A stretch of 64,000 bases of DNA, taken from CCMP332 sp040218795 (lineage in GTDB: Bacteria; Bacteroidota; Bacteroidia; Cytophagales; CCMP332). Positions 35,067-42,470 of the stretch are shown here, one piece after another. Numbering within the stretch: position 1 is the stretch's first letter; each line of letters begins with the position of its first letter. A program made the position numbers and the translations under genes. The notes below the pieces were generated by a model that was not told the DNA's origin, made no database searches, and worked only from the letters and a program-made list of their open reading frames with translations. The DNA lies in assembly GCA_040218795.1 (NCBI GenBank), contig JAVJQT010000005.1:496001-560000 (forward strand), written 5' to 3'.

Positions 35067-35074
35067 CAAAATTA
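35067..35074 (-). promoter_or_regulatory. -7 box of the SRP RNA promoter
   Basis: On the minus strand TAATTTTG matches TAnnTTTG exactly and places transcription start near 35062, the predicted 5' end of the RNA. The -33 region has TTTC about 18 bases upstream (35096-35093), a weak match. Confidence 0.65.
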
Positions 35075-35100
35075 GGCTATAAAATGGAAAGTGAAAAATG

Positions 35101-35937
35101 CTATTCTATAATTTTAATTCCTTTCTTTGAAATGCTAATTTTTCGATGTTTATACAAGTCACCGATTGCTTTTTTAAATGCCTTTTTGCTAATAGAAAAG
35201 CGATTGTAGATATCTTCGGGTGCGCTTTTATCATTAAGGGCTAAAAACCCATTATTATTTTTCAATGTATCATATACCCGTTGACTATGCTCTGAAATGG
35301 CGTTTTCGTACCCAATAGGCTGTAATGATATATCCACTTTATTTTCTTCTCTTATTTTTTTTACCCAGGCTTTGTGTTTTTCACCAATATTCAATTCGGT
35401 AAATACTTCATTTTCGTAAATCAGTCCCTTGAGTTTATGATTAATTATAACGGAGTATCCGAAATCTGTCTTCCTGTAAACCAGCGCTTCAACTTCATCA
35501 CCCTCTTCAATTTCTAAGTTCGTATTATCCAATCTCTTTTCAATTTTATTGCTTCCATAAAGGCGTTGTGTCATCTCATCCAATTCCAAACGCACGATGT
35601 ACCACCTACCTTCCTCCATTTTTTGTCTTTGTTCTTTAAATGGAACCAATAGATGTTTTTCCAAACCCCACTCCAAGAAAGCACCATTTTCAGACACAGC
35701 CGCTACTTCAAGTAAGGCAAATTCATGCATCAATATTTTAGGGTGAATATTAGTGGCTATTTTTCTTTCATCGTAGTCGAGATATACGAAGACCTCAATC
35801 ATATCATCTATTTCAAATTCTTCAGGACAGTATTTATTGGGAAGCAAAACATCCTCACCGCTGTCATCACCGAGAAATAATCCTACGCTTGTTTCACGAA
35901 GAATCCGAAGTGTATTATAGTGGCCAATTTTAATCAA
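35101..35937 (-). CDS. CvfB-like S1 RNA-binding protein
   Basis: 278 residues. Consecutive S1-like OB folds: about 1-62 (MIKIGHYNTLRILRETSVGL), about 70-135 (LMHEFALLEVAAVSENGAFL) and about 140-215 (VEALVYRKTDFGYSVIINHK), then a C-terminal winged helix (about 218-278, IYNRFSISKKAFKKAIGDLY). This is the CvfB architecture, an RNA-binding regulator of virulence and other genes in firmicutes, also widespread in Bacteroidota. Its targets here are unknown. The gene stands alone between the SRP RNA and a divergent small ORF; no strong promoter box is visible upstream. Confidence 0.85.
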   Translation of the reverse strand: MIKIGHYNTLRILRETSVGLFLGDDSGEDVLLPNKYCPEEFEIDDMIEVFVYLDYDERKIATNIHPKILMHEFALLEVAAVSENGAFLEWGLEKHLLVPFKEQRQKMEEGRWYIVRLELDEMTQRLYGSNKIEKRLDNTNLEIEEGDEVEALVYRKTDFGYSVIINHKLKGLIYENEVFTELNIGEKHKAWVKKIREENKVDISLQPIGYENAISEHSQRVYDTLKNNNGFLALNDKSAPEDIYNRFSISKKAFKKAIGDLYKHRKISISKKGIKIIE

Positions 35938-35966
35938 TTTTTTTTCTTAAAGCTATATAGAAAAAT

Positions 35967-35992
35967 ATACTCAAATAAATTTTGTTGAGTAT
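35967..35992. repeat. inverted repeat between cvfB-like gene and small ORF
   Basis: ATACTCAA (35967-35974) and TTGAGTAT (35985-35992) are perfect inverted copies separated by 10 bases, in the divergent intergenic region upstream of the CvfB-like gene. It could be a dimer operator or an RNA hairpin in the leader. In AT-rich DNA an 8-bp repeat can occur by chance. Confidence 0.4.
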
Positions 35993-36031
35993 TAAAAGAA
36001 ATTGTCAATTTGAAGTAAATCCGCATTAATT

Positions 36032-36184
36032 ATGAAACGCAATAAAAGATTATCTCTTGGAATGGCACTTGGAGTTGGAATTGGTACAGCTGTAGGAGTA
36101 GCTATGGATCAATTATCAACATATTTAGCTTTGGGAATTGCTTTTGGTTTAATTTTTGGGCTGGGCTTTGGGAGAAAAAAATAG
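36032..36184 (+). CDS. 50-residue glycine-rich membrane peptide
   Basis: ATG at 36032 to TAG at 36182-36184. The peptide begins MKRNKRLSLGMALGVGIGTA and consists of a basic start, one or two hydrophobic segments with glycine-zipper spacing (GVGIGTAVGVA; LGIAFGLIFGLGFG) and a final RKK. A positive start and basic end flanking hydrophobic helices make it a likely inner-membrane hairpin. Similar small glycine-rich proteins occur in Bacteroidota without known function. It lies alone 94 bases before guaA. Confidence 0.6.
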   Translation: MKRNKRLSLGMALGVGIGTAVGVAMDQLSTYLALGIAFGLIFGLGFGRKK

Positions 36185-36266
36185 TCTCTATTTTTATTAA
36201 AAATGACTTCCATCGATTTGCAGTTTTTAGAGTGTAAATTTTTCACTGTCAATTATTTCCTTTTAT

Positions 36267-36274
36267 TAGTTTTG
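36267..36274 (+). promoter_or_regulatory. candidate -7 box immediately before guaA
   Basis: TAGTTTTG matches TAnnTTTG and ends only 4 bases before the guaA ATG, which would make the transcript leaderless or nearly so. I see no TTTG in the -33 region, so this may be a coincidence. Confidence 0.3.
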
Positions 36275-36278
36275 CGCA

Positions 36279-37808
36279 ATGCCCGAAGAAATAGTAATCC
36301 TGGACTTTGGTTCTCAATACACTCAACTAATAGCGAGACGTGTTAGAGAATTGAATGTTTTTTGTGAAATATATCCATATAACAAGGTACCTGAGCTTAA
36401 ACCCGAAATTAAGGGAATTATACTTTCCGGAAGTCCTTGCTCGGTTCACGATTCCGAAGCTCCAGAAATAGATCTTAAAAATATCAGAGGAAAAATCCCT
36501 TTATTGGGAATTTGTTTTGGAGCCCAATACCTGGCCAAGACCAATGGAGGCTTGGTCGAAAGATCAAATACCAGAGAATATGGTAGAGCCCACCTAGTAA
36601 GTATACATCAGGAAAATCAATTATTCAGAGGCATAGCCAACAATTCCCAGGTTTGGATGTCTCATGGTGACACAATCAAAACCTTACCAGAAGGTGCTGA
36701 AATAATTGCTTCGACCGAGGATGTAGAAGTTGGAGCTTACAGTTTTTCAAATGAATCAACGTTTGGCATACAATTTCATCCGGAAGTTACCCATACAGAA
36801 GAAGGAAAATTGATTCTGCATAATTTTATCGTGAATATTTGTGGTTGTTCTCAGGACTGGACACCGGCACATTTTGTAGAAGAAACCATTTATAAACTAA
36901 AATCCCAATTGGGAAATGACAAGGTGGTGCTTGGCCTTTCTGGTGGTGTGGATTCTAGCGTTGCCGCCATGTTGTTGCAACAAGCGATTGGTGAACAGTT
37001 GTTCTGTATTTTCGTGGACAACGGCCTATTGCGCAAAAACGAATTTAATAAAGTGCTTCACTCCTATCGCGATATGGGTTTAAATGTGATCGGTGTAGAT
37101 TCTAAAGACCGGTTTTATAAGGCACTTGATGGATTAAGCGATCCGGAACTAAAAAGAAAAGCCATTGGAAAGACCTTTATTGAAGTATTCGATGAAGAAG
37201 CTCATAAAATAAAAGATGTGAAATGGCTGGCCCAGGGGACTATTTATCCTGACGTAATAGAATCTGTTTCTGTAAAAGGGCCTTCAGCGACGATTAAATC
37301 CCATCATAATGTGGGTGGGTTGCCCGATAAAATGAATTTAAAGGTTGTCGAACCCCTGCGATTCTTATTTAAAGATGAAGTTCGAAAAGCTGGCCAGGCA
37401 TTAAATCTTGATCCAAACATACTTAACAGACATCCCTTTCCGGGACCAGGCTTAGCCATTAGAATTCTTAGCGATATTACACCTGAAAAAGTCAGGATTT
37501 TACAGGAAGTTGATGATATTTTTATTGAAGGACTTCATAAGAATAATTTGTACAATGAAGTATGGCAAGCCGGAGCAATGCTTTTACCGGTTCAATCTGT
37601 CGGAGTAATGGGAGATGAAAGAACTTATGAAAATGTAATAGCTTTGAGGGCAGTAAGCAGCCATGATGGAATGACTGCGGATTGGAGCAGGCTTCCTTAT
37701 GATTTTCTTGCCAGGATTTCAAATGACATTATCAATAAAGTAAAAGGCGTGAATAGAGTTGTATTCGACATAAGCTCAAAACCTCCCGCGACAATCGAAT
37801 GGGAATAA
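36279..37808 (+). CDS. guaA: GMP synthase (glutamine-hydrolysing)
   Basis: 509 residues, full length. Glutamine amidotransferase domain (1-190) with nucleophile Cys in GICFGAQYLA (about residue 80) and the His/Glu pair in FGIQFHPEVTHTEEG. ATP-pyrophosphatase domain with P-loop LGLSGGVDSSVAA (about 222-234), then the dimerisation domain with RHPFPGPGLAIRI and the C-terminal DISSKPPATIEWE. It converts XMP to GMP in purine synthesis. The downstream gene begins inside its last codons (10-nt overlap), so the two are coupled. Confidence 0.97.
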   Translation: MPEEIVILDFGSQYTQLIARRVRELNVFCEIYPYNKVPELKPEIKGIILSGSPCSVHDSEAPEIDLKNIRGKIPLLGICFGAQYLAKTNGGLVERSNTREYGRAHLVSIHQENQLFRGIANNSQVWMSHGDTIKTLPEGAEIIASTEDVEVGAYSFSNESTFGIQFHPEVTHTEEGKLILHNFIVNICGCSQDWTPAHFVEETIYKLKSQLGNDKVVLGLSGGVDSSVAAMLLQQAIGEQLFCIFVDNGLLRKNEFNKVLHSYRDMGLNVIGVDSKDRFYKALDGLSDPELKRKAIGKTFIEVFDEEAHKIKDVKWLAQGTIYPDVIESVSVKGPSATIKSHHNVGGLPDKMNLKVVEPLRFLFKDEVRKAGQALNLDPNILNRHPFPGPGLAIRILSDITPEKVRILQEVDDIFIEGLHKNNLYNEVWQAGAMLLPVQSVGVMGDERTYENVIALRAVSSHDGMTADWSRLPYDFLARISNDIINKVKGVNRVVFDISSKPPATIEWE

Positions 37809-39598
37809 GAAAAATCATTCTTTCAGTTATTCTAATCATTATTAGCTTTTTAAGCTATTCACAACAGGATTACGCCAGTAGGTTTTTTCTAGGTAAATCC
37901 TATTTGGAAAAGGAAAGTTATGACCTGGCGATGCAAATACTATTGCCGATTGCTAATAACGATCCTGAAAATCAATATAAAGAGCAGGCCGCTTATCTTT
38001 ATTCAATTGCCTCAATGAATGATTCGCTTTTTTTTCAGGCGAGGCAAATGTTGCTGCAAATAACAAGCAGATATTCTTATTGGGAAGGAATCGATGAAGC
38101 GAGGTATCTCCTTTCAATTTGTTATTTCCATGTCAATGAACCCTCACTGGCATTGAATTATGCTTCGATGATTGAAAGTGAAAATCTTATTCTAAATAGC
38201 AATAATGTCAAAATTTACTATTTGATGAAATATGATGATCTGGAAGTTCTGAGAAAACTTTATGATCAATTTCCCAATGATGAAGTTTTAGCCTATCGAT
38301 TTGCCCAACTGCTTCAACAAAATGCCGGGAATGAAGAGGATATGATTCTTCTTGAAAGCCTTATCGATGTATTTAATTTTGATCCTGCCGGATTAAACAT
38401 ATCCGTACCCGATCAAAAAGTGTTTAAAGACAGCTACAATATCGCTGTTTATTTACCATTCAAATACCCTGCTGTAAAATCAAAAATACAATATGAAAAA
38501 AACAAATTTGCCTATGAGTTCTATGCCGGTATTCTCCAGGCTGCAGACAGCCTAAAAAAACAGGGCATTTCCTTAAATATCAGACCTTTTGATACCAGAG
38601 GTGATACCTCAGTATTAAGTCAGATTCTGAATCAAAACATTACACGTGAAGCCGACTTAATAATTGGCCCATTGTATCCCGATTTAAGCGAGATGATGCT
38701 CAATTTTGGTTTGGAAAATCAGATTATTGTGGTCAATCCCTTCACCCAAAATGAAGAGTATATTGCAAATAACCCTTATGCTTATTTATTCCAGCCAAGT
38801 TTTCAACAAATTAGCAGAATACAGGTACAATTTGCTCTGGATAGTCTTTTAAGCGATTCTGCTTCTGTCAATATGCTTGTAATGGATAAAACAGCTACAG
38901 ATACAGCCATGGCCGCCATAGTTTATAATCATTTAAAAGCAGAAGGTAAAACAATAGATACTATCATCGTTTTTGACAAAACAAGCCCCGGCCAATTGCT
39001 TGATCTGTTTGGTGACAGTTCCCACATAGTAGACTTTACGAATATGTTCGTCACTACAACAAATCGTGAAGTTATTGGCAGAATCATCAGCGCTGTTGAA
39101 GCAGGCAACAGTCAGGTAAAAATTTTAGGTTTGTCAAGATGGTTGGAATACGATAATATTGATTTAGTCCAGTTTGAAAGAAGACATGTTTACTTCCCCT
39201 ACCCGGATTATATCGATTATAATAAGAAATATTATCATCGGTTTAGAATGCAATATGATTTTGAAAAAATGCCTGATTTCTATTCTGAAACAGGTTTTGA
39301 AATTATGATGCACTTTGGTCTATCCTTATTTAAATACGGCAAATACTTTCAGGAGGGTTTGAAAAACGAAAACTACAGGAAGGGTTTTATATTTAGCGGT
39401 ATAGACTATTCATTAGGTAATTTTAATGCCATGGCCCCTTTAATGAAAGTTAGAGATGGCAAAATTGCCCCGGTTGGTTACAGGCCTGAAGTTAAGCTCC
39501 TTAATAATTTTAGTCGAAATTCTGTGTTTGAAATTGATAGTGTGGAAATAATTATTCCAAATCCTGAAATATCAGACACTACCGATATCAGAGATTAA
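37799..39598 (+). CDS. LpoA-like TPR plus periplasmic-binding-protein fusion
   Basis: 599 residues. Signal peptide (cleavage near FLSYSQ), N-terminal helical TPR-like repeats (about 25-200: SRFFLGKSYLEKESYDLAMQ, YLLSICYFHVNEPSLALNYA) and a type 1 periplasmic-binding-protein fold (about 212-590: YNIAVYLPFKYPAVKSKIQY, ADLIIGPLYPDLSEMMLNF). The same TPR plus PBP1 order is found in LpoA, the activator of peptidoglycan synthase PBP1A in gamma-proteobacteria. Whether it does that here is inference; a ligand-sensing role is the alternative. It overlaps guaA by 10 nt and converges with the DUF2452 gene. Confidence 0.7.
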   Translation: MGIRKIILSVILIIISFLSYSQQDYASRFFLGKSYLEKESYDLAMQILLPIANNDPENQYKEQAAYLYSIASMNDSLFFQARQMLLQITSRYSYWEGIDEARYLLSICYFHVNEPSLALNYASMIESENLILNSNNVKIYYLMKYDDLEVLRKLYDQFPNDEVLAYRFAQLLQQNAGNEEDMILLESLIDVFNFDPAGLNISVPDQKVFKDSYNIAVYLPFKYPAVKSKIQYEKNKFAYEFYAGILQAADSLKKQGISLNIRPFDTRGDTSVLSQILNQNITREADLIIGPLYPDLSEMMLNFGLENQIIVVNPFTQNEEYIANNPYAYLFQPSFQQISRIQVQFALDSLLSDSASVNMLVMDKTATDTAMAAIVYNHLKAEGKTIDTIIVFDKTSPGQLLDLFGDSSHIVDFTNMFVTTTNREVIGRIISAVEAGNSQVKILGLSRWLEYDNIDLVQFERRHVYFPYPDYIDYNKKYYHRFRMQYDFEKMPDFYSETGFEIMMHFGLSLFKYGKYFQEGLKNENYRKGFIFSGIDYSLGNFNAMAPLMKVRDGKIAPVGYRPEVKLLNNFSRNSVFEIDSVEIIIPNPEISDTTDIRD

Positions 39599-40047
39599 TC
39601 GAGATTACTTTCTTTTACTTCCCAGGTATGATCCGGTAACAATTCAACAGAGGCAATAAATGCTGCATAGGGTATTTTCCTACCCCATTCTTCCGGAGAA
39701 ATCATTGAAAGAACGTCCGAATCCTCATTTTTCTGATATAAAAAATAAGTATGTCCAATTAAAGGTTCAAAGCTCATTTCAGCTAAATAAATTCGGCTAG
39801 ATACTTCAACTCTTTCCTTAATTGCCTGAGCCTGACGTGCCAGGGTTTCAATTTGACCATAGATTTGTTCCAGCTGCTTTTGACTTTGTTTTTCCATTGC
39901 AGCCAGTCCTCTGCCCTTTATTTTCCCTTTATCCGTAGGTTTGATTAGTGCACCGCCAACGTTGCTGGCATATTCCAGCAATCCGGGGTTTAATGCAATT
40001 TTATCGGGATCTATTGGGTTTTTAAAGTCTTTATTTTTTTCCTTCAT
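39595..40047 (-). CDS. DUF2452-like cytoplasmic protein
   Basis: 150 residues without a signal or membrane segment. The central KGRGLAAMEKQSQKQLEQIY and the following helical stretch, then SFEPLIGHTYFLYQKNEDSD and SMISPEEWGR, match what I recall of DUF2452, a family of unknown function in Bacteroidota and some proteobacteria. Its end overlaps the convergent LpoA-like gene by 4 nt. A terminator lies between it and the small lipoprotein gene upstream on the same strand. Confidence 0.65.
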   Translation of the reverse strand: MKEKNKDFKNPIDPDKIALNPGLLEYASNVGGALIKPTDKGKIKGRGLAAMEKQSQKQLEQIYGQIETLARQAQAIKERVEVSSRIYLAEMSFEPLIGHTYFLYQKNEDSDVLSMISPEEWGRKIPYAAFIASVELLPDHTWEVKESNLD

Positions 40048-40050
40048 TTT

Positions 40051-40082
40051 TCTAAATAAAAAAAGCAGCTTGATGCTGCTTT
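40051..40082 (-). terminator. intrinsic terminator after the small lipoprotein gene
   Basis: AGCAGC (40064-40069) and GCTGCT (40075-40080) form a stem with a 5-base loop; read on the minus strand it is followed by a run of seven T. It ends the transcript of the 76-residue lipoprotein gene 10 bases after its stop. Confidence 0.75.
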
Positions 40083-40091
40083 ATAAAGTCT

Positions 40092-40322
40092 TTATTTTGG
40101 AAAAAGTTTTTGCCGCAAGGCATCGGCTTTTTGTACACTGGCCGGATCCGCCTGATAGGTGTTAGCTGTCTGACGAGGTGGTCCGTCTTTTTCGCCGTAA
40201 ATCCTTTCGCTATTTGGATTGGGATCCTCTACTTCTGAAGGAGGATGATTTTGTTCAGCACAACCAGAAAGCATTAAGATTCCTGATAGAATGAATGATA
40301 ATAATATAGATTTCTTAACCAT
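40092..40322 (-). CDS. small lipoprotein
   Basis: 76 residues. The signal ends in MLSGC (about Cys21), a canonical lipobox, and the remainder is a short Pro/Asn/Asp-rich, probably unstructured tail with a helical end (SVQKADALRQKLF). No family recognised. It has its own terminator, which supports it being an independently expressed gene. Confidence 0.65.
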   Translation of the reverse strand: MVKKSILLSFILSGILMLSGCAEQNHPPSEVEDPNPNSERIYGEKDGPPRQTANTYQADPASVQKADALRQKLFPK

Positions 40323-40394
40323 TTTCTCAAATTAATCCTTAGCAAATATATACCAGAATGTAAAAGCATCAAATAAAATTTATAAAATGAAATA

Positions 40395-41801
40395 TTAATC
40401 GCTAAGACTGTAAATAACCTTTTCCATCTCTGAACTTATTTCAGAACTATTGCCATCGTAATTATTCACAATGAAGGAAAAAGCGATTAATTCCTTATTT
40501 GAGTTTAGTATAAAACCGCTAAAGGCCTTTACCCGACTGAGCGTTCCCGACTTGACATAATACTCATTCCCGTTCATTTGTTTAAACATATTCTTAATGG
40601 TACCCTCTTTACCTCCTTTTGGGAAAGTAGCCAAATAGCTTTCAAAATGTTCGGAGTTATAAATATGTTCAAAGAGTTCAATATGATTAGAGGTCGTAAT
40701 CGCATTATATCGTGACAAACCACTTCCATCAGCAATAAATAAACCTTCAGAATTTAAATGTTGATCAAAAAAATATGGAATTACATCTTCAGGATTGTCC
40801 AGTGCTTTATTTTTGGCCATTTCTAATATTAAATGTTCCGCATATAAATTATTGCTGTTAACATTGGTTTCTCTGAGTATCTCATTCAAGCCTATTGATT
40901 TATGTGAATCTAAAATTGTAAATGCATTCTGATATTCATACCTGACAACTTTCTTTCCATTGAGAAGAATATCATTATCAAGTAATTGTTTTTCAAATTG
41001 ATTAAGAAAATAGCCCGCGGGATCGGGAATACTTGCCTTAATTGTAAATGTTCCCAATCCGGCAGGAATTGTGCCTCTTATAGAATAAATTTCACAATTA
41101 GGACAACCGTATACATAAGCCCTGTCGCCTGAATTCCTTGTACCGGATTTAACTTCATTTTTGAGATTAATTCCGAAATCTTCGCCATCCGGATCCAGTA
41201 TTTTTGTTAATCCGCCAATTTCCGGGTTTTGAGCAAAAGTGATTGGAAAGGTATTATTCTGGTAAGTTAGTGAAGCAGGGCTCGCTCCGTAATAATTTCC
41301 AAGATCCTGATAGACCCAGGTAGAGGGTGTCAGTAATCCGGAGAAATGCGTATCCAAAACCAAGAGTTCTCCATTAATTTGCACGATGCCTAATTGATTG
41401 ATTTTTTCAGTCCATTTTTCCAAAATGTTGAAATCATAAAAATCTAAATTGCCAAAACTTGGGTCTCCTCCGGCAATAATTATTACATCTCCTTTTAGAA
41501 TTGAATCTTCTATTATTCCACTATATGCGAGTTTCGTTTGAAATGTGTATGATGACCCCATCTCAAGCAAAGCAACTCCTGTCGTAATTGCTTTGAGTGT
41601 TGAAGCAGGAATTAGGCTCATGGAGCTGTTAACATCGATGATCTCCGAATTGCTGCTTAGATTTCTCGCTTTTAAAGACCATGAGGAATTCTTTAAACCG
41701 GGCAAAGCTTGAAATTCTAAAACTGCCTCATTGATATTTTTAATGGCCGGATGAACATCAAAGCAGAGCAGCATGAACAGTATGAAGCTGATAAATTTCA
41801 A
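40395..41801 (-). CDS. dacB: D-alanyl-D-alanine carboxypeptidase/endopeptidase (PBP4, family S13)
   Basis: 468 residues with a signal peptide. Penicillin-binding motifs in order: SxxK in PASTLKAIT (about 64-72), SxN in VNSNNLYAEH and KSG in YYVKSGTLSR. The extra domains between SxxK and SxN are typical of PBP4/DacB, which trims pentapeptides and cleaves cross-links in periplasmic peptidoglycan. Its start overlaps the stop of the upstream 223-residue gene as ATGA, so they are coupled. Confidence 0.92.
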   Translation of the reverse strand: MKFISFILFMLLCFDVHPAIKNINEAVLEFQALPGLKNSSWSLKARNLSSNSEIIDVNSSMSLIPASTLKAITTGVALLEMGSSYTFQTKLAYSGIIEDSILKGDVIIIAGGDPSFGNLDFYDFNILEKWTEKINQLGIVQINGELLVLDTHFSGLLTPSTWVYQDLGNYYGASPASLTYQNNTFPITFAQNPEIGGLTKILDPDGEDFGINLKNEVKSGTRNSGDRAYVYGCPNCEIYSIRGTIPAGLGTFTIKASIPDPAGYFLNQFEKQLLDNDILLNGKKVVRYEYQNAFTILDSHKSIGLNEILRETNVNSNNLYAEHLILEMAKNKALDNPEDVIPYFFDQHLNSEGLFIADGSGLSRYNAITTSNHIELFEHIYNSEHFESYLATFPKGGKEGTIKNMFKQMNGNEYYVKSGTLSRVKAFSGFILNSNKELIAFSFIVNNYDGNSSEISSEMEKVIYSLSD

Positions 41802-42469
41802 GACCCTTTTATATTTATTATACGCCGAATCAACGATTTTGCCACTATGGAAAAATTCTTTTTGTTCGATGAATTTAGTAATTCTCCCAGGGATTGAATT
41901 TTGCCATTGAGCATTATTTTATCATATGTGGATATACGCAATACTTTAAAGCCCAGTATTTCGCCTGAAACATCCTGAAGAAAATCCCTCCAGGCACGCA
42001 TTTTCCACCCGGAAGCACCATCTCTCTCCAGTGATAAATCTCCTGGTTCTTCGGAAGGACCAAAAATTTTTAACGATTCCGGATTTTCCCAGATCCCTTT
42101 TGAAAGCCCGGCTTTAATACATTCTTTTTCATAATTTCTGCAATAGGATTTATAGGACAATGTATTAAAGCCCTTGTAATTCATGTAGAATTCTGATTCA
42201 AGTGTTATTCTTCTGTATCTGTTAAAATGCAATTCATCATCAAATTGTATTAGAAGTCCATTGTACTCCAAATGATAATGCAAATCAGTAGGTATAGCAA
42301 TACTCTTTGAACCCAGTTTGTTAATTACTTCATTTAGGCCGGAAGCAAATTTGGATTTTTGAATTTGATCCTCCAGTATTTTTGGAAGTACTATATCTGT
42401 TTTTAAAAAATTCTCGCGGTTTAATTCCTCTTGAAGCAATTGAATTTTACGCAGATTGCGCAATGACAT
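41798..42469 (-). CDS. uncharacterised cytoplasmic protein
   Basis: 223 residues, no signal peptide and no membrane segment. Visible features are an N-terminal helix, a strand-rich centre (YHLEYNGLLIQFDDELHFNR) and a cluster with two cysteines (YCRNYEKECIKAG), which recalls nuclease-like or restriction-related proteins but is not enough for a call. It lies 1 base after the ABC transporter gene and overlaps dacB by 4 nt, so the three form an operon. Confidence 0.6.
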   Translation of the reverse strand: MSLRNLRKIQLLQEELNRENFLKTDIVLPKILEDQIQKSKFASGLNEVINKLGSKSIAIPTDLHYHLEYNGLLIQFDDELHFNRYRRITLESEFYMNYKGFNTLSYKSYCRNYEKECIKAGLSKGIWENPESLKIFGPSEEPGDLSLERDGASGWKMRAWRDFLQDVSGEILGFKVLRISTYDKIMLNGKIQSLGELLNSSNKKNFSIVAKSLIRRIINIKGS

Positions 42470-42470
42470 A

